Assembly (NCBI GenBank): GCA_963665215.2
Contig: CAXXWW010000017.1
Span: 496,001 to 560,000 of the forward strand
Length of the DNA: 64,000 nt
Source of the DNA: G963665215 sp963665215
Lineage (GTDB): Bacteria; Chloroflexota; Dehalococcoidia; Lucifugimonadales; CAUZJF01
Direction: 5' to 3'
Part shown: piece by piece, positions 45,531 through 54,231 of the stretch
Layout: the number at the start of each line of letters is the position of its first letter
Numbering within the stretch: position 1 is the first letter of the stretch
Notes under the pieces: model-generated
Database searches by the model: none
What the model saw: only the letters and a program-made list of their open reading frames with translations
What the model was told of the DNA's origin: nothing
Made by a program: the position numbers and the translations under genes

Positions 45531-46799
45531 CTAGGGCGCTGACCCCTCCCCCTGGATGATGGTGGGAATGCCGCAGGTCTCCTGGGCCGCCATTATCTCG
45601 GCCACCGCCTTCGTCATTTCCGGCGATGGTGTGGGCGGCTCCGTGCTCGACTCCAGGTCGGCAAAGGCCTGGTAGACGATGAATAGGTTTTCCAGGTCTG
45701 TCTGCTCGGATACGCAGCGTAGTTGGGAGGGCAAAGGAAATGCGTCTTCTTCCGGAACAGGTCCCGACATGGCTTGCGCTTCTTCGTCGGTCAGGCAGAG
45801 CTGCATGGTTATAAAGGAGCGCATGGAGTCTGTCATGCTCATCCCCTCGCCCGGCACCCCGAGGTCTGCGAAAACGTCCTTGATGCAGGCCTGGCTATCA
45901 TCGGACAGCCCGCCCGCCTGGAGCGACATCATGGCTACGCTCAGGTCGATGGCGTTGTCCGGCTCCAGGCATTGCAGCGGGAACGTATCGAATCCCATGG
46001 CACTCTCGGACAGGGTTAGGTCCTGCATAGCCTCGTAGCTCGCGTCCCCTATCGCAGCACGCAGGCAGTCGGCTTCACCTTCGGAAAGCGACGCGATCAG
46101 TTCGGCCCCCGTGGTGGTCTCGTCGATATCGCTCAGAGACATCATGGCGTCGGCGTCCTCGTCCATCATGGCGTCGGCGTCCTCGTCCATCATGGCGTCG
46201 GCGTCCTCGTCCATCATGGCGTCGGCGTCCTCGTCCATCATGGCGTCGGCGTCTTCATCCATCATGGCGTCGGCGTCTTCATCCATCATGGCGTCGGCGT
46301 CCTCGTCCATCATGGCGTCGGCGTCCTCGTCCATCATGGCGTCGGCGTCCTCGTCCATCATGGCGTCGGCGTCTTCATCCATCATGGCGTCGGCGTCCTC
46401 GTCCATCATGGCGTCGGCGTCTTCATCCATCATGGCGTCGGCGTCCTCGTCCATCATGGCGTCGGCGTCCTCGTCCATCATGGCGTCGGCGTCTTCATCC
46501 ATCATGGCGTCGGCGTCTTCATCCATCATGGCGTCGGCGTCCTCGTCCATCATGGCGTCGGCGTCCTCGTCCATCATGGCGTCGGCGTCCTCGTCCATCA
46601 TGGCGTCGGCGTCTTCATCCATCATGGTGTCGTCGTCTTTGTCCGGTGTGGCCTGTACCGGAGTGGGTTCAGGGGTCGCTGTGGGACTAGGGTCGGAGTC
46701 GCCGCAGGCCGCCAAAAGCAGGCTCCCCGCCACCAGCGCTACCAGCAGCACGGCCCATCGCCAGGAGAACCGCTTCTTTTCTCTGTTCTGACCAAACAT
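45531..46799 (-). CDS. Lipoprotein with 20 acidic MMDEDADA repeats
   Basis: 422 residues from ATG at 46799 with GGAGG upstream; the longer frame is not needed. Signal peptide with lipobox LLAAC (Cys32), a TPxPTP linker, then 20 copies of an 8-residue Met/Asp/Glu/Ala repeat, and a 180-residue folded domain (GAELIASLSEGEADCLRAAIGDASYEAMQDLTLS, SQACIKDVFADLGVPGEG) with paired cysteines. The repeat is strongly acidic and may bind metal cations or act as an extended spacer from the membrane. No known family. The MITE at 46836 sits just upstream of its start. Confidence 0.85.
   Translation of the reverse strand: MFGQNREKKRFSWRWAVLLVALVAGSLLLAACGDSDPSPTATPEPTPVQATPDKDDDTMMDEDADAMMDEDADAMMDEDADAMMDEDADAMMDEDADAMMDEDADAMMDEDADAMMDEDADAMMDEDADAMMDEDADAMMDEDADAMMDEDADAMMDEDADAMMDEDADAMMDEDADAMMDEDADAMMDEDADAMMDEDADAMMDEDADAMMDEDADAMMSLSDIDETTTGAELIASLSEGEADCLRAAIGDASYEAMQDLTLSESAMGFDTFPLQCLEPDNAIDLSVAMMSLQAGGLSDDSQACIKDVFADLGVPGEGMSMTDSMRSFITMQLCLTDEEAQAMSGPVPEEDAFPLPSQLRCVSEQTDLENLFIVYQAFADLESSTEPPTPSPEMTKAVAEIMAAQETCGIPTIIQGEGSAP
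46141..46620 (-). repeat. 24-bp minisatellite, 20 units, coding for MMDEDADA
   Basis: Exactly 480 bp of 24-bp units differing only by synonymous changes (GTCCTCGTCC and GTCTTCATCC variants on the plus strand). Unit number is likely to vary between strains. Confidence 0.95.
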
Positions 46800-46835
46800 T
46801 TTGTTTATCCTCCGGGTACCGGAAAATGAAAATAT

Positions 46836-46996
46836 GATTCTCTCGTAAAAAGTCTGTGCAGGTCGAAATAGAACAAACGTACCCACGCCTGGGTACGGTA
46901 TACAGTCTCTGTTCCGTATACTACCCCAACATACGGTAGCGCTCAGATGTGCTAAATCGCTGGAGCTTCCTCAAAACGGGTTTTTACGAGGGAATC
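46836..46996 (+). mobile_element. MITE A, 161 bp, IS1182-like ends (TSD AAATAT)
   Basis: Begins GATTCTCTCGTAAAAA and ends TTTTTACGAGGGAATC, flanked by AAATAT on both sides. Inverted and about 90 % identical to MITE B. No coding capacity. Ends match the IS1182 element at 6634. Confidence 0.9.
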
Positions 46997-47161
46997 AAAT
47001 ATGGACCCTATAAAATAACCTTACTCCCGCCCCTAGGACGGATACAAGCAATTTGAAACCCCGCCCTCAGTCAATACATGGAGGATTTGGAAGTATGGCC
47101 GCACGCTGAGCGGCGTGGAATTCGCCGAATTCGCCCGGCATATTGGTCTGTCCTCACGCCA

Positions 47162-47190
47162 TTGATAAAGAGAACAGGTGTTCGCTATCA
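47162..47190 (+). promoter_or_regulatory. SOS promoter with LexA box
   Basis: TTGATA (47162-47167), 17-bp spacer, TATCAT (47185-47190). The spacer contains GAACAGGTGTTC (47172-47183), the Gram-positive/Chloroflexi type LexA site GAAC-N4-GTTC. It lies 50 bp upstream of the Y-family polymerase fragment. Confidence 0.7.
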
Positions 47191-47239
47191 TTTCTCCTTT
47201 CCATCGCCTTTTTCTGACTTAGCTTACCAAGGAGGTGCC

Positions 47240-47532
47240 TTGAGGGTCGCCTGTGTACTCATCACCCACCTGCGGGCCAAGGTGGAGCTCCGAAACCACC
47301 CCAATCTAAAGGAGACCACCGCCGTCATTGTGGATCGCTCCAAGGGCAGGCCTCTGGTCGTCGACACCCTCCCAGCCGCCCCAGGGGTAACCGCGGGCAT
47401 GACGTTGGAGCAAGCTCTATCCCGCCATACCGACACCACCGTCCTGGAGGCCGACAAGCCGTCGTACCAGAAGGTGTTCCACCGTATGCTCACTTCACTA
47501 CAGAGGATCAGCGACCGGGTGGAGGGGCCGGA
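47240..47532 (+). pseudogene. Y-family DNA polymerase (DinB/ImuB-like) N-terminus, cut by IS66
   Basis: Begins at TTG 47240 after the strong ribosome site AAGGAGGTG. The 97 residues (RVACVLITHLRAKVELRNH, AVIVDRSKGRPLVVDTLPAAPGVTAGMTLEQAL, PSYQKVFHRMLTSLQRISDRVEG) are the palm/finger start of translesion polymerases, with the gene end replaced by IS66. The LexA box upstream fits damage-induced mutagenesis. The catalytic metal-binding acidic residues downstream are lost, so it is non-functional. Confidence 0.75.
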
Positions 47533-49050
47533 GTAATTAATTAGCGGAGCGGAGTGCGAGGAGGGGTTCAGAAGGAAGGGGTGGGGACCGGAGCACCGCT
47601 GAACACACCCGCAGAGCCCGTTGACCAGCGAGTGATCGCCGCCATTCCGAGCCAGGGTCCTGATTACGCTGGTGAAGGCCGAGAACGCATCCGCACCACC
47701 GACGTTCTTCGAGCAGTGCGATACCTTCCGCGCGATCACTGCCGGGCGGAGCGCTCTCTCAGCACGGTTGTTGGTCGGCTCAATGCTTGGATCATCCAGG
47801 AAACGCAGCAGGTTGCCCCGGTCATCGTGCCAACCGAGTTCGTTCTGCAGCCTCCAGTTGTCCGCATCCGACATGGGACGGTCGCGGAGATGATAGGTCG
47901 CCTCTCGTCTCAGCCGCTCGGCCTCGGCGGCAAAGTCCGCCGCCTCTCCTCGGTGATATGCCTGCCGGAGCTCCATCGCTTCTCTGAGCAGGCGGCTCAG
48001 ACGATTGCCGAAGCTGCGACCTCTTCCTCTCTTGGTCTTCACCACCTCACTGATCGAGCGCAGCACGTGGGCCAGACATTTCTGCTGCTTCACACCCGAC
48101 AGAGCCTGAGCATCGTAGCTCCGTCCTCGATCCGTTACCATCACCCCTCCATAGTCCGAGGGCACCACCTCACGTACCTCTTCGTTGCGGTGACGAGCAC
48201 GAACCTGGTACACCGTAGCCTCATCCGTTTCGAACGCCATCAGAAAAGCAGGCCCGCCGTCCACTCGCCATCCCGTGTCGTCGGTGTGGACGAGTGGACT
48301 GGCACGCACCGAACCCCGCAGCTTATGGTAGGCATCCCCCACTGCACCCCTGGCACGTCGCAGCGCGTCTTGGCTGATCGCCCCCTGGCTCAGCTCCACA
48401 CCAGTCAGCGCTCTGAGCACAGCGGGGACCTTCCGTACCGGAACGCCCACTCCATAGTGGAGCACGTGGGCCGCCGCCATCACTCGTCTCCCTACCCGGT
48501 GCGCGCTGGCCCCGTACTGGTCCGGCGCAACATCGGGATGCCGCCCTCGGACCTGCTTACCGCAGGATCGGCACCGACATATCTGCACCCGGTACCCCGT
48601 CACCTGGGGTCTGGGAACCGGAGGAATGTCGGTTGCGTAGACAACCCGCACTCCCTCATGCTCGAGTCTGCCTCCACATCCGGGGCAGGTGTCCTCAGCC
48701 ACCGCCACCTCTACAAGCGGCTCGGTGACTTCATCGGGAGACGGCGACTTTCGGTAGCTGAACGACCCCATACCCGGCTTGCGGCCGGGACGCTTGGGTC
48801 TGCTGCTTCGCCCACCCTTGGAGAACGGAGCCGCCTAGCGCTTTCCTGCTCGCTTGAGCTCGGCGAGTTTCTTGTGCAACTCTTCCTTGGCCGCCGTCAA
48901 CTGCGCAACCTGCCCTTGCAACTGACCAGCCCCATCAGCTCGTCGCGCTCAGAGGGAGGGAAGTCTTTGGCCTCACATATAGCCAAAGTATAAACACTTG
49001 TTCAGTACCCCACAACCCCCCTACCGACGCCGATCCCGCTAATCAATTAC
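47533..49050 (-). mobile_element. IS66-family element (degenerate)
   Basis: Ends GTAATTAATTAGCGG and the complement of GTAATTGATTAGCGG. No 8-bp duplication is found. Its right edge abuts TTACGAGGGAATC, the end of yet another IS1182/MITE-type element cut away by this IS. Confidence 0.75.
47568..48986 (-). pseudogene. IS66 TnpC transposase, several lesions
   Basis: Recognisable parts in order: leucine-zipper start (QVAQLTAAKEELHKKLAEL), AAPFSKGGRSSRPKRPGRKPG, zinc-finger CPGCGG...CRCRSCGK, and the DDE core with VHTDDTGWRV, GGVMVTDRGRSYDA and the C-terminal NNRAERALRP. Lesions: a 1-nt frameshift near 48930, a TAG stop at 48835 (KR*AAPFS; CAG expected), and a frameshift near 47605 before the normal end VFSGAPVPTPSF. 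Not functional. Confidence 0.85.
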
Positions 49051-49069
49051 TTACGAGGGAATCAACTTT

Positions 49070-49230
49070 GATTCCCTCGTAAAAACCCGTTTTGAGGAAG
49101 TTCCAGCGCTTTAGCATATCTGAGCGCTACCGTATGTTGGGGTAGTACACGGAACAGAGACTGTATATTGTATCCAGGCAAGGGTACGGTTGTTCTAATT
49201 CGACGTGCACAGACTTTTTAAGAGAGAATC
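49070..49230 (-). mobile_element. MITE B, 161 bp, inverted copy of MITE A (TSD AACTTT)
   Basis: Starts GATTCCCTCGTAAAAACC and ends TAAGAGAGAATC; AACTTT flanks both ends (49064-49069 and 49231-49236). Same length as MITE A, to which it is about 90 % identical in inverse orientation. Confidence 0.9.
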
Positions 49231-49559
49231 AACTTTATGATCTTTCGTGGGTAAGATTAACCATAAATGGGGCTGCTGGTAAAATCGTGTACAATCCCCA
49301 ATTTAAAGGCCCGGGTGACCGGGCGCTGTTGGTTGACGAGATGGTGAGCTTTTCATAGAATTACGGGCGTCAAACCATCGAAGCCGATCTGATGGAATGG
49401 TAGATGCGGCGAACTCACCGTCCGTTGCCCACGCCTGTGTGGGCAGCGACGCCCCTCCAGCGCCAGCTTACGTACGTATTGGGAGTCCCGTCTTTGTCCC
49501 GACCCTTACCCCTAACTATCCGCAGGCCGCGTCTCATTGCACGGGTCGCGGGATAGAAG
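49231..49559. other. Intergenic, AT-rich left part
   Basis: Holds the MITE B flank and the leader of the membrane protein gene. No RNA gene or promoter that I can support beyond an AT-rich stretch near 49230-49310. Confidence 0.4.
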
Positions 49560-49758
49560 ATGGAGTTCATGGATATTGATGACGCCCTTAAATTGCTGTG
49601 GCCTACAGCGTTCTATATCCTCGGCATGGCTGCATATGGCTTCTTTGTTTTCAAGTTCTACCGATTCATTGCCTCCCGGGACATGTTTGAGTTGGACCTG
49701 TCCAAGATTGAAGAGTCGCGCTATCCGTGGGTGCGAGGCTTCTTCCACCTCGTCTTAT
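49560..49758 (+). pseudogene. Membrane protein N-terminus, cut by IS1380 copy 5
   Basis: MEFMDIDDALKLLWPTAFYILGM starts a membrane helix (residues 14-34), followed by SRDMFELDLSKIEESRYPWVRGFFHLVLS, a pattern seen in conserved hypothetical membrane proteins. The frame enters the IS inverted repeat and the rest of the gene is missing. Confidence 0.6.
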
Positions 49759-51477
49759 CCCGAATCCACCGAAGGAGGGCGTCGGGTTAGCGTCCTGAGG
49801 CGGCAAGAAGGTGCTCCTGTGCTTCTGGGATAATGGTTTTGTAGCAAAAAAACGGCCCCGGAAAAGGAGCACCCAGTAGATGCTGCCACGCAACCACCCC
49901 GACCGGATCCAAATCACCTTCGACGACCGCCGCTTGGTGGCCAATGCCGGGCTGCTCCTTCCGGCCACCCTGGCGCGGCACCTCGGCCTGCCCGAACTCG
50001 TCCGGCAGCGCCTCGACCTAGGCGATGCCCCGGGGCGGGCGAACACGAGCGACAAGATGATGACGCTGGTGGCGTCTGCGCTGGCTGGGGGCGACTGCAT
50101 TGACGACGCCGATGTGTTGCGCACCGGGGGGACGGCCTGCACCCTGGGCGGCACGGTCAAGGCGCCATCCACCCTGGGCACCTTCCTGCGCAGCTTCCGG
50201 TGGGGCCACGTCCGTCAACTCGACCGGGTGAGCCGCGAGTTGCTGGCCCGGGCTTGGCAGGCCGGGGCGGGACCCGGCGACGGGCCCCTGACCATTGACC
50301 TGGACTCCACCATCTGCGAGACCTACGGACTGGCCAAGGAGGGAGCGCGCCACCACGGCTATACCGGCAAGCGGGGCTACCACCCGCTGCTGGCCATCGC
50401 CGCCGGCACCGGAGACGTGCTGATGTCCCGGCTGCGCGAGGGCCGGGCCAACACCGCCCGCGGCGCCGCCCACTTCCTGCGGGAGACGGTGGGACGGGTG
50501 CGCTACGCCGGGGCCAACGGACGACTCACGCTACGGGCCGACAGCGGGTTCTACACTCATGGCGTGGTATCCGTCTGCCGCAAGATGGATGTCCGCTTCT
50601 CCATCACCATCCGCCAGCACAAAAGCCTGCACAATCTCATCGAGGCGATACCCGAAGATGCCTGGACGCCGATTCCTTACTGGATGGACGGCGCCGCCGA
50701 TGTGGCCGAGACCACCTGCACCCCCTTCCAGGCCGAGGCGGACGCCGCGCCGGTACGGCTCATCGTCCGGCGGGTGAAGCCGACGCCCGGTTCCCAACTG
50801 GCCCTCTTCGCCAAATACAGCTATCATGGCTTCATCACCGACCGGGACGGGGAGTTGCTCGAACTGGAGGCTGACCATCGCCGCCACGCCGAGATCGAGA
50901 ATGCCATACGCGACCTCAAGTACGGCGTCGGGCTGAACCATCTCCCCTCGGGCCGCTTCGCCGCCAACGGTGCCTGGCTGGCCGTCCAGACGATGGCCCA
51001 CAACCTGGCCCGCTGGACGGCGCGGATCGGTCTGGGAGAGCGGATAGCCACCACCAAGACCCTCCGGCGGCGGTTCTTCTCCCTGGCCGGACGGCTCACC
51101 CGCTCGGCACGCCGGTTGACCCTGCATCTTCCGGATCGCTGGCCTTGGGCTGAGAAGTTCAGCCGCGCCTTGGCCCGGCTGCGAGCCATTCCACTCCCGG
51201 CCTGACGGCACCGTCGGCGACCGACCCACCCACCGGACAACCGAAGATCCCCGCAGACTCGTGCCAGCCCGGTCCGAGAGAGTTCCCTGCTGCGTATTCT
51301 CTCGCCATCCCGCGCATCGCAGCTCCCGCAGACGGCCATAGGGGCCCCTGTGCGGCGATGAAGACCGTCCGCCGACCTCCCTACCCCAAATGGAACCCAG
51401 GCTATTTCCCCTGTAGCTCCCTCACCCCCCTTCCGCTTTCCTCACGCCGTCCATCGGTGTCCTTCGGTGGATTCGGG
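49759..51477 (+). mobile_element. IS1380-family element, copy 5
   Basis: 1719 bp, same as copies 2 and 3 except a few bases. Flanks CTTAT and TTAAA do not match. It joins a membrane-protein stump to a restriction-gene fragment. The eight bases to its right (TTAAACGG) equal, in the complementary orientation, those bordering copy 1. Confidence 0.92.
49880..51205 (+). CDS. IS1380-family transposase, copy 5
   Basis: 441 residues, no difference in the DDE motifs from copy 2. Complete. Confidence 0.95.
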   Translation: MLPRNHPDRIQITFDDRRLVANAGLLLPATLARHLGLPELVRQRLDLGDAPGRANTSDKMMTLVASALAGGDCIDDADVLRTGGTACTLGGTVKAPSTLGTFLRSFRWGHVRQLDRVSRELLARAWQAGAGPGDGPLTIDLDSTICETYGLAKEGARHHGYTGKRGYHPLLAIAAGTGDVLMSRLREGRANTARGAAHFLRETVGRVRYAGANGRLTLRADSGFYTHGVVSVCRKMDVRFSITIRQHKSLHNLIEAIPEDAWTPIPYWMDGAADVAETTCTPFQAEADAAPVRLIVRRVKPTPGSQLALFAKYSYHGFITDRDGELLELEADHRRHAEIENAIRDLKYGVGLNHLPSGRFAANGAWLAVQTMAHNLARWTARIGLGERIATTKTLRRRFFSLAGRLTRSARRLTLHLPDRWPWAEKFSRALARLRAIPLPA

Positions 51478-51479
51478 TT

Positions 51480-52650
51480 AAACGGGAGGTCACCAGCCGG
51501 GGCATCATCGACGTACTCCGGAAGGGTGTCCAGCACGGGCCGAACGAGGTAACCCTCTTCTACGGGACGCCCACCCCGGGCAACATCCAGGCTGAGGAAA
51601 GGTACCGGCAGAACCGGTTCTCCGTCACCCGGCAGCTCAGGTACAGCGCCAGCAACCAGCAACTGTCCCTAGACATCGGCCTCTTCGTGAACGGCCTCCC
51701 CGTCGCCACCATGGAGCTGAAGAACCGGTTCACCGGACAGACCGTCGCTGACACAGTCGAGCAGTACAAAACAAGCCGGAGCCCGCAGGAGGACCTCTTC
51801 CGGCTCGGCCGGTGCGCCGTCCACTTCGCCGTCGACGATGAAGAGGTCAAGTTCTGCACAGAACTGAAGGGCAAGGCGTCTGACTTCCTGCCCTTCAACA
51901 AGGGCAAGGAGAACGGCGGCGCCGGCAACCCGGTCAACCCGAGCGGAATGAAGACCGCCTACCTCTGGGAGGAGATACTCACCCCCGAAGGCCTCACCGA
52001 CATCCTGGAGAACTACGCCCAGAAAGCGGGCAGCAAGCAGATATGGCCCAGATACCACCAGCTTGACGTAGTGAGGAAACTCCTCGCCGACGCAACCCAA
52101 AACGGGGCCGGGCAGAAATACCTCATCCAGCACTCGGCCGGCAGCGGCAAGTCCAACTCCATAGCCTGGGTGGCGCGGCAGCTCATCGGAGTAGAACACG
52201 AGGGAGACAACGCCTTCGATTCCATCATCGTTATCACCGACCGGAGAGTCCTGGACCGGCAGATAGACGGGACCATCCGGCAGTTCACCCAGGTAGCCTC
52301 CACTGTGGGACACGCCGAACGGTCCGGAGACCTCCGCCGGTTCATCGAACAGGGGAAGAAGATAATCATATCCAACGTCCAGAAGTTCCCCTTCATCCTG
52401 GAAGACATCGGCAACAACCACCGCGAACGCAGATTCGCGATCATCATCGACGAAGCGCACTCGAGCCAGGGTGGAAAGGCTGCCAGCGCGGTGGCCCAAG
52501 CCCTAGGAGGAGCCCCGGCCGATGACGAGGACGAAGACACCTTCGAGGACCAGATCAACCGGATAATCGAGAGCCGCAAGATGCTCACCAACGCTTCCTA
52601 CCTTGCGTTCACAGCTACCCCGAAGAACAAGACCCTAGAGCTCTTCGGAA
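51480..52650 (+). pseudogene. hsdR: Type I restriction enzyme R subunit (HsdR), internal fragment
   Basis: About 390 codons open from the IS1380 edge to the IS256 edge. They hold the nuclease region with VNGLPVATMELKN (the ExK half of the PD-ExK site), the helicase Walker A HSAGSGKSNS, DEAH box IIIDEAHSS and motif III FTATPK. Lost are about 50-80 N-terminal residues and more than half of the C-terminus with the remaining translocase motifs. No HsdM or HsdS gene is in the window, so restriction is not functional here. Confidence 0.85.
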
Positions 52651-54018
52651 GAGGTATCTTCAAAAAGTGTGTAAACAGTCAGGCGGTGTACCCTCTCTCT
52701 GAACAACACGGGCTCGAGGCCCAAGAGAGGAGATAGACCGCCCATGAGGAAGGAAAGCACTGAGAGTAGGTCGGAGTCAAGGCCGGAGTGGGAGCAGTTG
52801 GAGGATTGGGTGCGAAGCCAGGTCCAGAGGCTGATCCAGGAGTTGCTGGAGGAGGAGGTGACGGGGTTTCTGGGAAGGGCGAAGTCGGCGCTCAGATCCG
52901 ACTCGGACTCAGATACCGGCTATCGGAACGGATACGGCAGAGCCCGGAGGCTTACGCTGAGTTCGGGAACGATACAGCTGAGGCGGCCGCGAGTCCGCGA
53001 TACCGAGGAGCAGTTCGAGAGCCGGCTGCTGCCGCTGTTCGTCAACAGGACCAGGAAGGTTGCTGAGTTGATCCCCGAGCTGTACCTGCACGGTCTATCC
53101 GAAGGCGACTTCGATCTGGCTTTGCGGGGGCTGCTGGGAGAGGACGCACCGGTATCGGCGAGCACGGTGGCCCGGTTGAAGGATAAGTGGAACGATGAGC
53201 TTGCCCAATGGCGCAGCCGGCCCCTCGATGACCTGGAAGTGGTCTACATGTGGGTGGATGGAGTCTACGTCAAGGCTGGTCTTGAGAAGGAGAAGGCGGC
53301 GGTACTGGTGGTAATGGCGGCCCTGAGCGACGGGAGCAAGGTGGTGGTGAGCGCTGTTCCCGGATACAGGGAGTCCACAGAGAACTGGTCCGAGGTGCTC
53401 AGGGACATCAAGCGCCGGGGCTTGAGCTGCCCGAGGCTGGTGGTTGGAGACGGACACCTGGGCATCTGGGGAGCTCTGCGCAACGTCTATCCGCAGGCGG
53501 CAGAGCAACGCTGCTGGAACCACAAGATCGTAAACGTGCTCGCCAAGCTTCCAAAGCGACAACAGGACCAGGCCAAGCTCATGCTGCGTACTATCCCCTA
53601 CGCGCCGACTCGGACAGAGGCTGAGCGGCTCAGGACGGTGTTCACCAGGTGGTGCGGCGACCATTCCTACGAGGCGGCCTCAGAGGCCTTGGAGCGGGAC
53701 TGGGACCGCATGGTCACCTTCTATGACTTCCCAAAGGAGCACTGGGGGCACCTTCGCACGACGAACCCGGTAGAATCACCCTTCGCGGCCCTCAGGCTTC
53801 GGACCGATGCCGCCAAGCGCTACAAGAGGGTCGATCGGGCGATAGCGGTGATCTGGAAAATGTTGATGGTCGCCGAACAGCGCTTCAGGCGTCTGAAGGC
53901 CCCTGAGTTGATCGAAGACGTCTATCTCGGTGCACAGTATGCGGATGGAATCGCCATTGAATCAACGGCTGAGAAGGTCGCCGCCTGATGTCGTTTACAC
54001 ACCTATTGACGTAACCTC
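52651..54018 (+). mobile_element. IS256-family element, copy 2 (no TSD)
   Basis: 1368 bp. Left flank CTTCGGAA and right flank CGGAGTAG differ, and the left neighbour is hsdR while the right is an ImmA-type gene, so this is a recombination junction. Confidence 0.93.
52744..53988 (+). CDS. IS256-family transposase, copy 2
   Basis: 414 residues, intact, differing from copy 1 by VTGFLG for VTAFLG and SDSDTGY for SDNDTGY. DDE residues conserved. Confidence 0.95.
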   Translation: MRKESTESRSESRPEWEQLEDWVRSQVQRLIQELLEEEVTGFLGRAKSALRSDSDSDTGYRNGYGRARRLTLSSGTIQLRRPRVRDTEEQFESRLLPLFVNRTRKVAELIPELYLHGLSEGDFDLALRGLLGEDAPVSASTVARLKDKWNDELAQWRSRPLDDLEVVYMWVDGVYVKAGLEKEKAAVLVVMAALSDGSKVVVSAVPGYRESTENWSEVLRDIKRRGLSCPRLVVGDGHLGIWGALRNVYPQAAEQRCWNHKIVNVLAKLPKRQQDQAKLMLRTIPYAPTRTEAERLRTVFTRWCGDHSYEAASEALERDWDRMVTFYDFPKEHWGHLRTTNPVESPFAALRLRTDAAKRYKRVDRAIAVIWKMLMVAEQRFRRLKAPELIEDVYLGAQYADGIAIESTAEKVAA

Positions 54019-54231
54019 CGGAGTAGTGGGTAACAACACGCACCGCAAGTTGGACGTTGATGAATTCCAAGGATTTGCGTTGGTCGATGAGTACGCGCCC
54101 CTCATTTTCGTCAACAACTCCGATTACAAGACTGCTCAGATATTCACTCTAGCCCATGAACTATCTCACATCTTTGTGGGTGAGTCTGGCCTGTCAAAAC
54201 TCGAGAGCTTAACTCCTACAGATCATGCGAC

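Noticed and set aside
46141..46620. 24-bp repeats that could be taken for a CRISPR array
   Set aside because: There are no spacers; the units are contiguous and coding.
46111..46791. Plus-strand frame of SSIMASAS repeats
   Set aside because: Antisense of the MMDEDADA repeat lipoprotein, which has signal peptide, ribosome site and a folded C-terminal domain.
20957..48837. Several in-frame TAG codons in otherwise readable genes (recombinase remnants, IS66 TnpC, phosphotriesterase), as if TAG were recoded
   Set aside because: Many intact genes here end with TAG, and the affected genes also have frameshifts or deletions, so these are ordinary pseudogene lesions.
47554..48993. 479-codon plus-strand frame
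   Set aside because: Antisense of the IS66 transposase, no domain.
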